Shown here piece by piece: positions 20,694-31,972 of a stretch of 64,000 bases of DNA. The notes below the pieces were generated by a model. The model saw only the letters and a program-made list of their open reading frames with translations. It did not search any database and was not told where the DNA came from. Origin of the DNA: Moringa oleifera (lineage: Eukaryota > Streptophyta > Magnoliopsida > Brassicales > Moringaceae); the NCBI GenBank assembly GCA_021397835.1, contig JAJFZO010000080.1, positions 186,001-250,000 on the forward strand, given 5' to 3'. The stretch's first letter is position 1. Each line of letters starts with the position of its first letter. A program made the position numbers and the translations under genes.

Positions 20694-23237
20694 GGGAAGG
20701 AATAGTCGGGTTGCTCCTATCAATTATCTCGAGATGTTATTTTCCTTTTATCTGCAGACAAAAGTCAAAGGAACCATTCCAAAATTTGCAGAAGTCATGC
20801 AAAGAAAAGAATTATGGAATTTATTCTCTTCCAATGGGGACTTTATAATACAAAAGTTTTCCAACATTTTTCCAGCCAAGTAACCTGCACAATACCATAG
20901 CACATATTCAAAAAAATTTGCCTCTCATACTCTTGGCAAGGACCATGGAGCATTACCAAGCAGTAAAAAGTTCTAATAACCATTACACTCCTACGAAGTA
21001 CCACAAAGAATCAATAAAGGTATTAGAAAGTTCAATGATAGCAACTGAAATCAGGGAAAGTACCACTGGAAGGTCCCTTTGTGGCATCCTTGATAACAGA
21101 AAATTGAGAAGATTAAAAAAGAAGTTAGAAAGTGATGTCAGATGACAGTTTTTCCTAGCACAGCAGGAGAGAAGGAAATAATAGAAACTGAGGACTTTCT
21201 TTTCTGCTTCTGATCCACAGAGTTTATTGCTTCCAGAGTGGGGAGAAAATTGGAAACCCAGTGAAAAAGAGTAAGATGTAACTTCTTTGTCTTTTTCTTT
21301 ATTTCCCCCTCACTGTTGTGTCTTTACCATTTACTTTTTGTATCACTTTTCTTTCTAAAGTTTCTATTCCTTATTCCTCCCAAGAAAAGCCAACTGTAAA
21401 TTCAGTATGCTATAACTCTTGCTTTGATTAAGTGCTCCAAAAGTTAAGCAACAGAGAGGGATGGTTATGGTTAACAAAGTAGCTATATCTCAATATGAGG
21501 GATGACATAATAGGTTAGAATCCTAGATTCTCTAAAAGCAAAGCTCAGTCAAAGAATCAAATAGCCCATCTGCAGGGAAGCCCATTCAAGACTAACGCGA
21601 GCGAAAACCGTGAATTTGAGATAGAATTGGATCACTCACACTGAAACATGAATCGCTTAGAGCCCCGGCCCTTTAAACTAAAAAGAAGTACAAGTGGGAC
21701 GGAGTAGCTAATAGTCCAATGAGTGAACCTCTTTGCCACTAAACGAGCACCGGACCCCTCCTGTCAACTCCTTCAGAAAAGAGGCCCGTGTAAAAGCACA
21801 GAAAGGGAAGCAACTTGTCCACAAGCTTGATGTTCAAATAGTGGTCTTTTTTCCTAGTAGCTAGATCAAGTCAGTTGTGTCTAGAAGAACCCATAAAAGA
21901 GGTAGTCATTTTCCTATGGTCCATTCTTTTGAGAATTTTCTCTCATCAGTACGTATCGTGAAGAATAAGAAAAAAGAAATTAAAAAAAAAAAAAAGCAGC
22001 TACAACTCATCTAGAACATGCTATTTACTGTCATCAGCCAAGCAGCTTGGGTAAAATAATGCTAAAAGTACGACAATTAATTGATCCTTTTGTGAGGCAA
22101 ATATATAACAGACCATTTAAAGGAAAAAAGGGGTTTTCTACTTACAATGGTGAGCAAGGAGAACGACCACCATTTACGTAGTAAACAAATAAGTACGAAT
22201 CATAATGCTGGCCGTTGATTAGATAAAAACCATGCAACCTCCGTACGCACTTGAAGGACATTTTCTTGTATAAATGGATGGCAGCATTGTTGTAAGAAAT
22301 CACATGCAAGTATACTCCACGACATGTTGAAATGCTAGAAGCATATTTGATGACCTCGTGAATGAGTGAAGTAGCTGGAAGATGCCAACCAAACCTGTGG
22401 TCATCAAGCAACAACAGTTTCAAAAGCATATATCAAAAAAGGTCTTACCTATGCCAAGATTTCTATAAGCTTCAACAACTCCAAGCGTCAGAATGTAGAC
22501 TAGTGTTAGCTCTGATTTCGATGAGTCATATCGAATCAAATCCGATATCTGCAAGGAAGATGTTGGTCAGATATAATCCTAGTAACTCAGATGTGTACCA
22601 AAAGCAGAAAACACTAATCCGGCATTGATTAATAAGAAATTATAATAAACAAAATCTCTTAAGCCAGTGTAGTACAAGAAGAAAAAGCTCTTCCCCTCCC
22701 CCCCCCCCCCCCCCCCCCCCCCCCCTTTTTAACATGACACTTTAGGCAGTGAAGAGACTCTTCAGGAAGCGCAACCAAAGATGCCACAATCAGACACACA
22801 AGAGCATCCAACAACGTCACTGAAACCCATGACAGACAGGAAATCCAGATGCAAGAATGCCCTCACAGGCACAGTGGACCCACCTCACTTTCTTTTGCCA
22901 GTACAATTCGAGCAGTAACGAATCCAACAAGTTCATCACTGTGACCATTGGGTCGACTTCGGTCAACAGCAGCCCAGGATACAATATCGAGTCCATTTAC
23001 AACATTATGGAAAAACTCAGACTCATACCTGAAGAGATCAATGCTTAATCTTGAATAAGCAACTGGTAGAAGTAAAAAACAGATGGTAGAAGTAAAAAAC
23101 AGAAGAAGACATTATGTTAAGAGTACCTACCTGATAGGAAATACGTCACGATGGATTTGCTCTAAAATGTCTAAATCAGAGGGTAGTATAGGCCTGTAAC
23201 AGATGGTTGGATGATGGGAGTTTTTTGGAGTTACCAT
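17555..23237 (-). CDS. MCC1: N-alpha-acetyltransferase 60 / MCC1-type GNAT acetyltransferase (five coding exons)
   Basis: Coding exons on the minus strand: 23131-23237, 22884-23028, 22449-22548, 22146-22374, 17555-17735. Total 762 nt, 253 aa, all GT-AG, with phases that close exactly. The start is the ATG at 23237 (MVTPKNSHHPTICYRPILP). The product matches Arabidopsis MCC1 (about 247 aa) along its length: RYESEFF, NGLDIVSWAAVD, GFVTARIVLAKESE, LTLVYILTLGVVEAYRNLGI (the GNAT motif A acetyl-CoA loop, completed by A-T across the exon 3/4 junction), YLHVISYNNAAIHLYKKMSF and NGGRSPCSP, with a C-terminal amphipathic region ending CEYV. From the family, it acetylates protein N-termini at membranes; Arabidopsis MCC1 was described as affecting histone acetylation and meiotic crossovers. 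The last intron is 4.4 kb. Two L1 fragments lie in the 5' UTR intron. Confidence 0.93.
19200..19628 (-). pseudogene. Unidentified protein-coding remnant in the MCC1 last intron
   Basis: On the minus strand an open frame (19350-19628) includes SVKSFAQNVSFDKIRQKIAL, then NVDYQFSARVHSSAKEFNVL and HSVWTSLWAFCYGLTISSGW. It ends at a stop, but a shifted frame continues without break as LGLQVYLLDLLNHKCINPVV, LVTLLSLFQPPFCQMFLNG and YGRLNFIKSTGGD. The composition and the smooth continuation after one frameshift suggest a decayed real gene fragment, not chance. I do not recognise the family. It lies in the sense orientation of the host gene, so an unannotated alternative exon is an alternative explanation, though the frameshift argues against it. 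Confidence 0.4.
19711..20015 (+). repeat. Possible solo LTR
   Basis: The stretch runs from TGTAGTATTAAGGAG to ...AGCTATCCTACA (TG...CA). It contains a TATA-like CCTATTTATACTAAG near 19851 followed by a T/C-rich tail, the layout of a short plant copia LTR. No second LTR or clear target duplication was found, so this is tentative. Confidence 0.25.
20602..20619 (+). repeat. Poly(C) run of 18
   Basis: Eighteen consecutive C in the last intron of the MCC1 gene, followed about 40 bp later by (GA)15 at 20661-20690. On the minus strand, which is transcribed, this reads as poly(G). Confidence 0.9.
21540..21960. other. GC-balanced segment, possibly organelle-derived
   Basis: This part of the intron has clearly higher GC than its surroundings and a style (runs such as AGAGCCCCGGCCCTTTAAAC and GAGCACCGGACCCCTCC) that resembles plant mitochondrial non-coding DNA. 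No mitochondrial gene is recognisable in it. The assignment is impression only. Confidence 0.2.
22698..22735 (+). repeat. Poly(C) run of 38
   Basis: Thirty-eight consecutive C in the 335-bp intron between MCC1 coding exons 2 and 3 (22549-22883). The transcribed minus strand is poly(G). Such a run is rare in plant DNA, and its exact length may be unreliable in sequencing. Confidence 0.9.
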
Positions 23238-23287
23238 TGAGGATATCTCTGTTAATCCCCGGCAAAGATATGATGTATTTGAAAAAA
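23131..23287 (-). other. MCC1 exon with start codon and 5' UTR
   Basis: The acceptor TTCATGTGCAG|TTTTTTC places the exon start at 23287, fifty nucleotides upstream of the ATG at 23237. The 5' UTR then continues in an upstream exon ending at about 26472. This would give a 3.2-kb intron in the leader. The junction pair is inferred from consensus, without transcript evidence. Confidence 0.5.
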
Positions 23288-23928
23288 CTGCACATGAAAT
23301 TTACAATCCATTTATGCACCATCAGCCACAACAGCCATGCAGTACTTGCTGGATACTGTCAAACAAATTTCTCTCTGTATTAGCTTCATATAGTTACAAA
23401 TCAAATGCTTTCCCTCCCTCGACCAGGGGGGGGAACAATCATATAAAACTACTAACATGGTTGAAGTGAAACTTGACAAAACAGCAAAAAATCTTAACAA
23501 CTATGTGACACAAAGTGAAACACAGTTGACAAACATAATACCTACACAAAGGTGGGCATTGACTACATTTGTAAGAAGAGAGAAAAAGCACTAATTAATG
23601 ATAATTTGAGAAACTATCATGTTAGACAATTAGAAAAATCCAAGTCAAGCAGAAAAATGACCAGGTAGAACATGGATTTAAAAATCCTATGAGAAAGCAA
23701 GCATAAGTTTTCTACAACTCTTTTGCTATAAGTGTTGTAGCTCGGTATAAAGGTAGCATGGACCAATAGGAACTTGCAGTAATTAGAGATGAAAAATCTG
23801 GGAGTGACGGGATGCTTTGTCATAAGGGTTCTAACCCCCAGAATGGTTAACTGGACATCAAATGCACAACGAAGGATATAAGACAGGTTTCACCTCAATG
23901 GAGCAGTTCATTTATGACAAATCACCAT

Positions 23929-24203
23929 TTTTTCTTTTTTAGCAGAAGCAAAAGTATAGGCATTATTTACTGGCACCAAGGGGGTGCAACCCTTTTACAG
24001 ATGCTCTAATCCTACATCATTAGTAGTTCTATAAAGTCAATTGCATCTTCCTCATTTACAAAAAAACTCCCCGAGTCTCAGAACTTCAAGACTCTAACCC
24101 ACACCTCTCTTAGCACAACTATTGGTGTTTCAACATTATCAAAAGCCCTCCTGCCTCTTTCACACCACATGCTCCAAAATATTAGGCACAGCAACATCTT
24201 CAC
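23929..24203 (-). mobile_element. 5'-truncated L1 (LINE) 3' end with 16-bp target duplication
   Basis: The sequence TATGACAAATCACCAT occurs perfectly at 23913-23928 and at 24204-24219. Between them lies a 275-bp insert whose minus-strand 3' end is ...TTTGCTTCTGCTAAAAAAGA and more A, abutting the left duplication. The insert contains GGTTGCACCCCCTTGGTGCC, the 3' UTR signature shared with the other L1 fragments in this window. Poly(A) tail, 5' truncation and a 16-bp duplication together are the mark of target-primed reverse transcription. Confidence 0.9.
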
Positions 24204-24529
24204 TATGACAAATCACCATGATATGCTGCACCTCTCAATCTTACTCTTCATCCTCTCTTCTCTTAGTTCCTTGTCTCTTCCTTCATCTCACTTCCATCAC
24301 ACCCCCATCCTCTATTGATTTAGGTTATGATTTGGGTGTAATATGGTTTTGATTATGTTGGTGATTGCATTGAAAATTTTGGAAAAGGCAACTATGGTGA
24401 ATTTGGCGGCTGTCATTAGGTTAGGATTTCTTTTGGAGAAGATGAAGACTAAGGGAAAATTTCGGTAGTTATATTTTTTCATGGCCAATTCTTTTATTTA
24501 AAATAAATTAAAGAAAGCGAAAAAGAATG

Positions 24530-25560
24530 ATGGGTCCTTTTTTTCTTAGAAATAGAATAATATATCTGTAAACTCTACATAGTTCTCATTCACAAAAAAT
24601 AATCCCCTGTTACCTATAATTTTAAAATGTTAGTCCACCTATCTCTAACTACAGTAAAAGGTGTTCCCACCTCTTCAAAAGCCCTCCTATTTGTCTTGCC
24701 TCACACCATCTCAAATATAAGTAGAGTGACAAATGTTGTTATCTTCCTCTTATGTTTATGACCATAAAGACCAGCCAGAGCTTTTATCTCAGCAGCTGCT
24801 AAATTGCAGATTACCCAATTATGGCCCATTAAAACTAGAAGACTATCCCAAATATGATGCATCCCTTTGCACCAAATCAAGATGCGGTTGACCGTCTCCT
24901 CTTGTTCTTTACACATAAAACACCAATAAACCAAAACTTTTCCCTTTTTTGTATGGTATCAAGGGTCAAAGGCTTGCCTCAAGCCACTAACCATGCAAAA
25001 AGGTCACCTTTGGAGGGGCTTCCACATTCCACATCAACACTAATGACAACCACTCCACTCCCTTGCTCTGCTGAGTATAACTGTAAACTTCCCTCCCTGC
25101 CCTCCCTCCAAAAAAACATATCCTCCCTACCTATATCAGGTTTAGAGAAACAAATACCCTCATTATCTTGAGCATCCCTCCTAAACCCAGCTGCCTAAGA
25201 ATATGAGCACTCAATCATTACAAGCTAGTAGGTACAAAGCCAAAAAAGCTTCCTCGAGAGGCTCATCTCCAGACTGGCTATCATGCCAAATCTAATAGTC
25301 AACCTGCCAATCCATAGAGTAAACTCCTACCATCCTTTCCTTATTTCCAAACTCCAGAACTAGTTCACTCCCTAACACCATAACCACAACACCCTCCCTT
25401 ACCCCAAATTTAGCCTCCACCACTCTCCTTCAAAGGCAATCTCTTCCAAAGCCACTTCCCCGAATGAGCCTTATTCAAAGAATTAAATTCCAAGGCCTCC
25501 TCTGGCAGTTGTTTAATGACATCCACCCCAACCACCCCCCACCCCCAACCCCCCGAAACA
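24530..25560 (-). mobile_element. L1 (LINE) 3' fragment with zf-RVT domain
   Basis: On the minus strand, pieces near 25060-24900 read LWNVEAPPKVTF and TLDTIQKR, with frameshifts, and 24934-24701 reads VYWCFMCKEQEETVNRILIW, the zinc-binding region (zf-RVT, PF13966) found at the C-terminus of plant L1 reverse-transcriptase proteins. The 3' UTR (about 24590-24740) is homologous to 24060-24200 of the neighbouring insertion. A minus-strand poly(A)-like stretch lies near 24538. Stops and frameshifts show it is dead. The upstream limit near 25560 is uncertain. Confidence 0.75.
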
Positions 25561-26471
25561 TCTCATAAGATGTCATTTAAACTAATCACCAAGCTACCAC
25601 ACAACCAAAAATATGAATTATGGTTTAGCCCCCAAAAAAAGGAACAGTAACAATTTATTTTGAGATCCAATTTGAACTTTTGCTCAATTAATTTATCATA
25701 AGCTGGAGAAGAATAGAGCAATCAATTTATTATATACAAAATAATGTTAATTTGATTTTTTAACTCAATTTAAATTTATATTTCATAAATAATAAAATAA
25801 TAATTTTTGTTTTCTAAAATGAAAAATAAATTTCATAATTGAATATTTTGAATGAATATTTTTTACCCAAATAAATTTATTTGATAATCAAAGCTGATTG
25901 ATTGCTAATCAATCTATTTTTCACATGTATTAATCGTAAGTAAAGTTAGCAATGTAAAGGTACCCAAGTTTGTATATCATATGCCAACCATAGTGCAACT
26001 TCAACCTTGATAAGGAAAGCATCGGAATCAGATTAACTACCTATTGCAGATTATCAACCAAACTAAAAAACAGTATTACTAATAGATGACAACCATATCC
26101 GATTCTGACAGTATTTCCATTCTATTCCTACTCCTGTTCCTGCCAGCATCTAAACCAAACAGCTCCCAAAAGCAATACAGTTCAAGCTGATATACTCAAG
26201 TTCTATTATACATACAAAAAACTACATTATAATCAACAATCTGTTATAATTTTCTAAATAAAGTGCAGAAAGTGGCTCTAAGTTTAAAATTTTCTTCTGA
26301 ACAAGGGGAAGCTGAAATCATAAATAGTTCTGTAACCAAACAAATGAAATTCATTCTTCATAGATCTTCCGAGAAAATTGTTCGTGCTTCGATAAAAAAG
26401 AAATAAAAACTAGAAGCAGATAGAAGGACACAGTTGAGATCTCAATTAAGAAATTGAATAAAACGCCTTAC
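25561..26471 (-). other. Remaining 5' UTR intron of MCC1
   Basis: AT-rich intronic sequence with no recognised feature up to the proposed donor. If the leader exon is real, the intron extends from 26471 to 23288. Confidence 0.4.
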
Positions 26472-26640
26472 CTCATTCAATTCAGCGGCCAGAAGAAAAC
26501 AAAATGCTTCAGTGAGAGACAGTTGGGCAACGATCAGACAATCGTTGGCTCTAATAGTCAGTGAATTTTGTAAAATCAAATTCCTTTCTTAGACGTATTA
26601 AGCTTTCTCTCAGCAGGAACAAAATTTTCCTTCTCTCTTT
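26472..26640 (-). other. Probable first (non-coding) exon and promoter edge of MCC1
   Basis: On the minus strand a GC-richer stretch (containing CTCACTGAAGC and TTCTTCTGGCCGCTGAATTG) ends in AATGAG|GTAAGGCG, a strong donor at 26471/26472. Together with the acceptor at 23288 this would give a spliced leader. The transcription start is not determined; pyrimidine-rich sequence typical of plant leaders lies at about 26580-26640. Confidence 0.45.
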
Positions 26641-26740
26641 CCTGTTTCCTGAGTTGCTCCAATGGTAAGTTTGCTTCCCTCCGTCATTGAGGTACCAATT
26701 TTCCTCTTCGACGACTCTGGCCTACATGGATTCCAATTTT

Positions 26741-27539
26741 AGACAAAGCGAAATTACCCTGCTTACTCTACAGACAGCTTGTTCTGTAATGAAATATTGA
26801 AATAGGTAACATTTGTATCTTAATGTAACTTGATTTATTCATGCAATATAAATTAATTAATTTTTATTGATGATAAAATTAAAAAAATTATAAAAATTAA
26901 GAATATTTAAATTAACAATTCTATATAATAAATTTTAATTTAAAATTTTTAATGTTATAAAAAATTTCATAATTTTTTAAATAGTGAAATATATTTTTTT
27001 ATATTTATAATACTAATTTTTTAAAATAACAAAATTACTCAAAAAATTATGAAACAATTTGTGTTGTTAGCTTAAATATATTTTTATAAAATTTTTTAAA
27101 TCAAAATTTATTATATAAAATTTATAATGTAAATATTTTTTTAAAATTTTAAATAAAAAATTAATTTAAATTAATTAGAAGTACTTCTCGCAAACACAAA
27201 AAGTATTTGATTTATTTGACCAAAACCTTTTTAAAAGAAGAAATTACCATGCCTACTGAGGCAAGAATTTTATATAATTCCTTTAAATACAGTTTTTAAG
27301 ATAATTTGAATAAATTATAAATTTTTTTTATCCCAACTAATTCCAAATTCATGGAGGATTTTGATAACTTTTTAATGCTAGGTGCCCACATCTAAGAATT
27401 GTAGACTTGCCACCCTTAGTTTTCTTCAAATTCTTTGAATTAAAGCAACAGTAAAGTGATTTCGATTATCCTTTAAATTTTTAGTATTTTTCTAGGTCAC
27501 TCTTTAAATTTTTAGTATTTTTCCTTTAGGAGACCATTT
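26741..27539. other. AT-rich intergenic, no gene
   Basis: Very AT-rich DNA upstream of the MCC1 gene with no coding region or transposon end recognised. The phrase TCTTTAAATTTTTAGTATTTTTC occurs twice in tandem near 27470-27530 (interrupted), suggesting a short local duplication. Confidence 0.45.
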
Positions 27540-28960
27540 CTATTTGCTTCAAACCTTCCTAAGACTGTCAAAAACTAAAAACTATTCTGAAATAAGATTT
27601 CTCCTAGGATTAATAGATGGTATCATTGCAATCAAGATTATGGCACTAAGATTAGCCTTTGTACAACTCTTGCTACTGCCAGGGAAACCTTGGCAAGTAA
27701 CTAGAAGGCTCTGCTTATATCTTTATTTTTTACAGATTCCTACAAAGATAGAATCCATTTAAGCACCCTGGATAAGCAGCCCATAGTAGTTGTACCTCTC
27801 AAAGAGTTTTCCCTTCATGAAAGAACAGTTTTCCTTTAGAATTCAGACTCTCTCTTAGAGACTAACCCCAAAGTTTCTTCTTCCATTATCTCTAGTTTAT
27901 CCTCTTCTAGAAGATAGCCTTACATTAGAGAAGCCTTACAACCTCTTCTTTTAAGTTTCTTTTTAACTCTTAAGAAGATTATCATTAACTCTTTCTTGTT
28001 TTTTCATTATAGATCAATATCTTATCATGCCTTGCAAAAGTAAGAGAAAGTTTGAAGAAGTAGTTAAGGTGGCTGAAAGAAAACCTCTCAGCTCTTTTAA
28101 AAAAGGTATAGTATCAGCATTGTTGCTACAGAAGGTAGATTCCCAATAAGGTACTCCCATTAGAATAGTGACTTTTGTTGACTCCTCCTCCCAACAAGAG
28201 TAAGCAATAATTATCATTCCTCCCAAAAGTCGACGAATCAGATATTTTGCACAAGATGTAGTGTTGCCAGCTTTTACCTTATCGGTTCTACCACATAAGA
28301 AGAAATGGAGTTTGGAGAAGATATCCTCTCTACTATCAAAGGCATATTCATTTATCTAATTATCTTCTTGCATCTCCTTTGTATTGGCTGACTTTAATGC
28401 CTTTCACAATATTGTTGATAGGTTATCTATGACTTTTCTCTAGTAGCAAAAAAAAAAAAACAAAATCCATAATCAAGCTAAAATAATCTTTCATGAGGCG
28501 AAGAAAGTTTTGAAAGGTGTCAAATTATCAATAAAGAATTCATGTTTGAGATAGTAGAAAGATCAAGCATATTAAGAGAACTCGATGTTAAAAGGCAAAA
28601 ATGGAGAATGTGATACTAGACTTCCAACTTCAATAAGAGAAATTGAAGAAAGAACACTTGGAGTAAATAGTGGCTACTAAGAAAGATATTATAGTAACTT
28701 TTAAAGAAAGTGAGGAACTAAACAAAATGATTCTATAAAAGTGTACTGAGGTCTTCTAGAAGGTCAAGAAAGACACAAAGGCTAAGGTCCTAAAGGTGTA
28801 TCTTGATCTAAATTTAAACTTCATCACTAGTGAATTGAAACCAGCTTTAGCTTCCCAAGCGACTCCAACAACTCATAAGCCTATAAAAAAGATCCTATGT
28901 TCATTTCCCCAGACTCAATGAATGTACTGGATAAAGAGTTTTTAGAGCCTAAAGAGAAAT
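27540..28960 (+). pseudogene. Degenerate gypsy-type retrotransposon coding remnant
   Basis: Plus-strand frames, much interrupted, include LLPGKPWQVTRRLCLYLYF and IPTKIESI (27544-27762), then KRKFEEVVKVAERKPLSSF from 28030, FNAFHNIVDRLSMTFL near 28400, and a Lys/Glu-rich coiled-coil-like stretch to about 28960. The order, a globular part, a basic linker, then a coiled coil, resembles the gag-like 'putative gypsy type transposon' proteins of plants. No catalytic motif is present and the assignment is weak. Confidence 0.3.
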
Positions 28961-30050
28961 CTGCTTGAGTGTTCATTATATTTTCTTTCTTCTATTGAAA
29001 TACTGTACTTTAACTACTTAAATATGAAAGAAAAGTTATTTTTCATTATTGTTGTGCATTTTTCATTCATACTGTAATTTCCTAATCTTAGATAAACTCT
29101 TCTTTATTTGGGAAAACTGTTACTTTAAAGACTCTTTCTTGATTCTTCTAAAAGAAACATTGGACTTTGCTTTATCAATCAAAATAAAATTGTAAGATGC
29201 CTTTTTTTGAAATAAGAAGATAATCCTTCTTGAAATAATCCATTACAGTTTTTAAGGCCCTTACCTCTTACTCTGTATTATTAAAGAAGACTATTTGTAC
29301 TTGCCCTAAGGAGAGTGTACCGGACTCTTTCTTATTAGGGAAAAGTGTCATTTTAAAGCAGTGAATATAGAAAACTCTTTCATGAATAACCAAAATGAAA
29401 TGTCTTTCATTCAAATTATTATATCATCTTAATATCCTCCTCAATACTTATAGAAAGACTTTCCCTTGGCTTATCTTAGGGAGATCGTAACAAATCCTTC
29501 CTAATTTTGAGAGTGTGTCATTTTGAATTGGATTAAGTGTAGAAAGATTTTCTAGGACCTTTATTAAGCCTGTTTCAAGCTCTTTCATCTTCTTATTTAT
29601 CATTACTCTCTGACTCTAATCAGATTTAAAAATTTCAAGATTTTAAGGTTTGCCTTGGCCTATGGAAGACTGTATCAAAAGTCTAGAAAGATTATAAAAT
29701 AAGAGTCGTTCAAGGTACATGGGAGTCTGCCATACTTCTCCAAGACGTCTTTTTATAGAGCTTTCTTTAAAAACACATTTTTCCATGGTCAGATTCCTTG
29801 AAGGTCTTTTTCTTTTTTCCTAGCTTGCCAGGAAGCGATGTTGCTGTTCTTTAGTGTATAAAGTGACAATGACAATCTTCTTAATCTTGTCATGTAGTGG
29901 GTCAAAATTGGATATTAACAATAGGAGTGAAAATCTTATTTCATAATAAAAAATTGTTGACTCCTTCCTTATATGGCACACAAAAAGTTTATACAAAATA
30001 TAACTAATGAAAACAAAAAGATCACTAAAGGATCAGTAATAACCGGTGAT
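28961..30050. other. Retrotransposon-like non-coding debris
   Basis: No coding region recognised. A phrase of the form 'GACTCTTTCTTR.T.GGGAAAA.TGT.A.TTTAAAG' recurs near 29090-29140 and 29325-29357 and, more degraded, near 29495-29525, suggesting an old direct repeat with spacing of roughly 170-240 bp. Confidence 0.35.
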
Positions 30051-30059
30051 GAAAGCAAC

Positions 30060-31437
30060 ATGTGAGACTTCAAAAGAAAAGGCGAAAGAGACAACAAGCT
30101 AAAAGAGGCTCCATTGGCTCAACAGAGGACTCGATCATGGAGGCTGTAAGTAGCTCAATTGTCACCAATCTCCACCATGAGCTTAGAATTAATAAAAATG
30201 AGGCCAATAAACGTAAGAACAAATTTGCCATATCTTCCTTTTCTCCCTTTTTAGTCGTCGTTCTATTGCTATCCATTTGATATGCTACTCTAAATGCTTC
30301 ATCCATAATTTTTTTCTTGACTCGAGCGTACCAGTAGAAGTTTAGGGCATGAGTATTCTTTAGATTCTTGAACTTTTCTAAAGCCTTGAACCTATAATGT
30401 GAGCTTGCTAGAGCTTGGACTTGTGCTGGGCAACATTGAGATTACATTATAGCTTTAACTGCTTCACTTTGTTGTCTAAAGACTCGATCACCTTTTCTTT
30501 CACCCTTTTGATCTAAGGCATCCACTTTGACACCAAAATTAATTGAGCTAAGGCTTTATGGTCATCCTCTTACTTAAGGAATTAGGATAAGGAAATCCAT
30601 TTTTCAGAAACTAATGTTTATCTTTTCAAAGCCAGTAAAATAGTAATTTGGAAGGATGAGCTCAAAAAGTCAATTCAAAAAAACTGAGTCAAAAATTAAA
30701 TTAAGGATAGCTCAAAAAAACTCCACTCAAAGAATTGCATACCACTAGTGTTATACACATCGCGTCCAAATGAAGATGGTTGTTTTAGATCTCCATCAGT
30801 GTCACAAAGTAGAGATTCCTCCTACCCAAGTAACCCCAAATAGGTAACATTATTTGGAGCCTTTTAGGCCATGTGTAAGGCCTTCTTAAACATGCAAATA
30901 TAGTTATCCCTATGGATCCATGGCCTGTCAAGATGAGGGCATAACTCTGAAGTGAAATAGAAATCTTATACCAATTCCAACTAGACCAATTATAAAGGTT
31001 CAAGCTAAAATATTGAAATAGAATATCAACGGGCTGATATAAAGCATTTAGGCTGAGGAGAATATTTGCAGGACTAAAGTAAATGTTTCATAAGGTTAGA
31101 TTAGCATGATTCAAGCTTTGGAATAATCTGGAAGAGTTTTTAAAAGGGAAGAACTCTAGTTTATGTGAATCAAGCTTTATAGTATCTTGATATGGATTTC
31201 ATCAATTCTTGGTGGAGTTCATATCGTGTTATTTGGTTAGGCTGCCTTTAGTTCTACATTATTAGAGACATCATACTCGTACCTAACCAACCTCTACTTT
31301 TCCTCTCCTATGAGAGACTAAGTGCTCTTATCAATGAACTCCTTTACCAATATCTCTTTGACTTTTTCTATATTCTCTTCCTCACCAATCATAAAACTAG
31401 ATTGAGTTCTAAAACTATACTCGAATCTATCACCCAT
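30060..31437 (-). pseudogene. Degenerate gag-like remnant, minus strand
   Basis: Starting with MGDRFEYSF at 31437 and reading leftward through many stops and shifts: SFMIGEEENIEKVKEI, ELKAA then PNNTI then PPRIDEIHI near 31200, a hydrophobic Trp/Phe-containing part near 31003-30785 (LYNWSSWNWYKISI), and then a charged, Glu/Lys/Gln-rich part (30540-30070) ending in a coiled-coil-like stretch. This order resembles plant 'putative gypsy type transposon' (PF04195-like) proteins. Similarity is judged by eye and could be wrong. Confidence 0.3.
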
Positions 31438-31972
31438 GGTCACCTAAAAATAGAGCAAAGATTAGCAATATAAGGACAAAAAAACTCACCCAAAAGAGAA
31501 AAGAAACTAAGAAATTAATCAAGGCAACTGCTAAAGCACCCAAAGAGCAAGGAAAATCTGCAACCACAGCTAGATAAAATGCTGGAATTAAGATGAATCA
31601 AAACATCAAGTAAAAAAGCAAATATGAGAAAACAAAAGAAAGATAAGAGGAGGAAATGAGTCACACATAAAGAATGACATTTAAATGATGAGTTCAACAT
31701 TAAATACCACTCATACTTGACACCACTAATCATATAGTGAGACGTGGTAGCCCTAATGCAAAAAAGTGCAAAGGTACTAAGTCGAATCCAAAATGGTGGC
31801 ATTTTGAGCCCCGCACCAAGAATTACCAAAAAGCAATAGTATTTTGAGAGTTAGAAGGCTCAACAATAAGTGGCCCAAAGACAAACGAAGGAGCTCAAGC
31901 AAAACCAGTTCAAAAACCTAGGCATCCCGTAGCTTAAGCCTATTTTCTACATTTTATGAAACACAAGTGTTG

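Larger units (their letters stand above)
17736..22145 (-). other. 4.4-kb last intron of the MCC1 gene
   Basis: The intron is bounded by CCATT|GTAAGTAG at the donor (22145) and TGCAG|GGAGC at the acceptor (17736). Contents seen: a possible coding remnant (19200-19628, minus), a possible solo LTR (19711-20015), a C18 homopolymer (20602-20619), a (GA)15 run (20661-20690), and a GC-balanced segment of possible organellar origin (21540-21960). The rest shows nothing I can name. Confidence 0.75.

Noticed and set aside
20523..20883. Arg-Glu-rich and Leu-Ser-rich frames
   Set aside because: They are produced by the (GA)15 and poly(C) runs in the MCC1 intron.
22375..22429. N-terminal extension of the MCC1 exon 4 frame (MLLKLLLLDDHRFGWHLP)
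   Set aside because: It is intron sequence. The acceptor TTCCAG at 22375-22380 joins G|CT to the preceding exon and restores the conserved RNLGIATSLI motif.
22362..23048. Plus-strand frames opposite the MCC1 exons
   Set aside because: They are antisense shadows. The minus strand gives the GNAT protein with correct splice sites.
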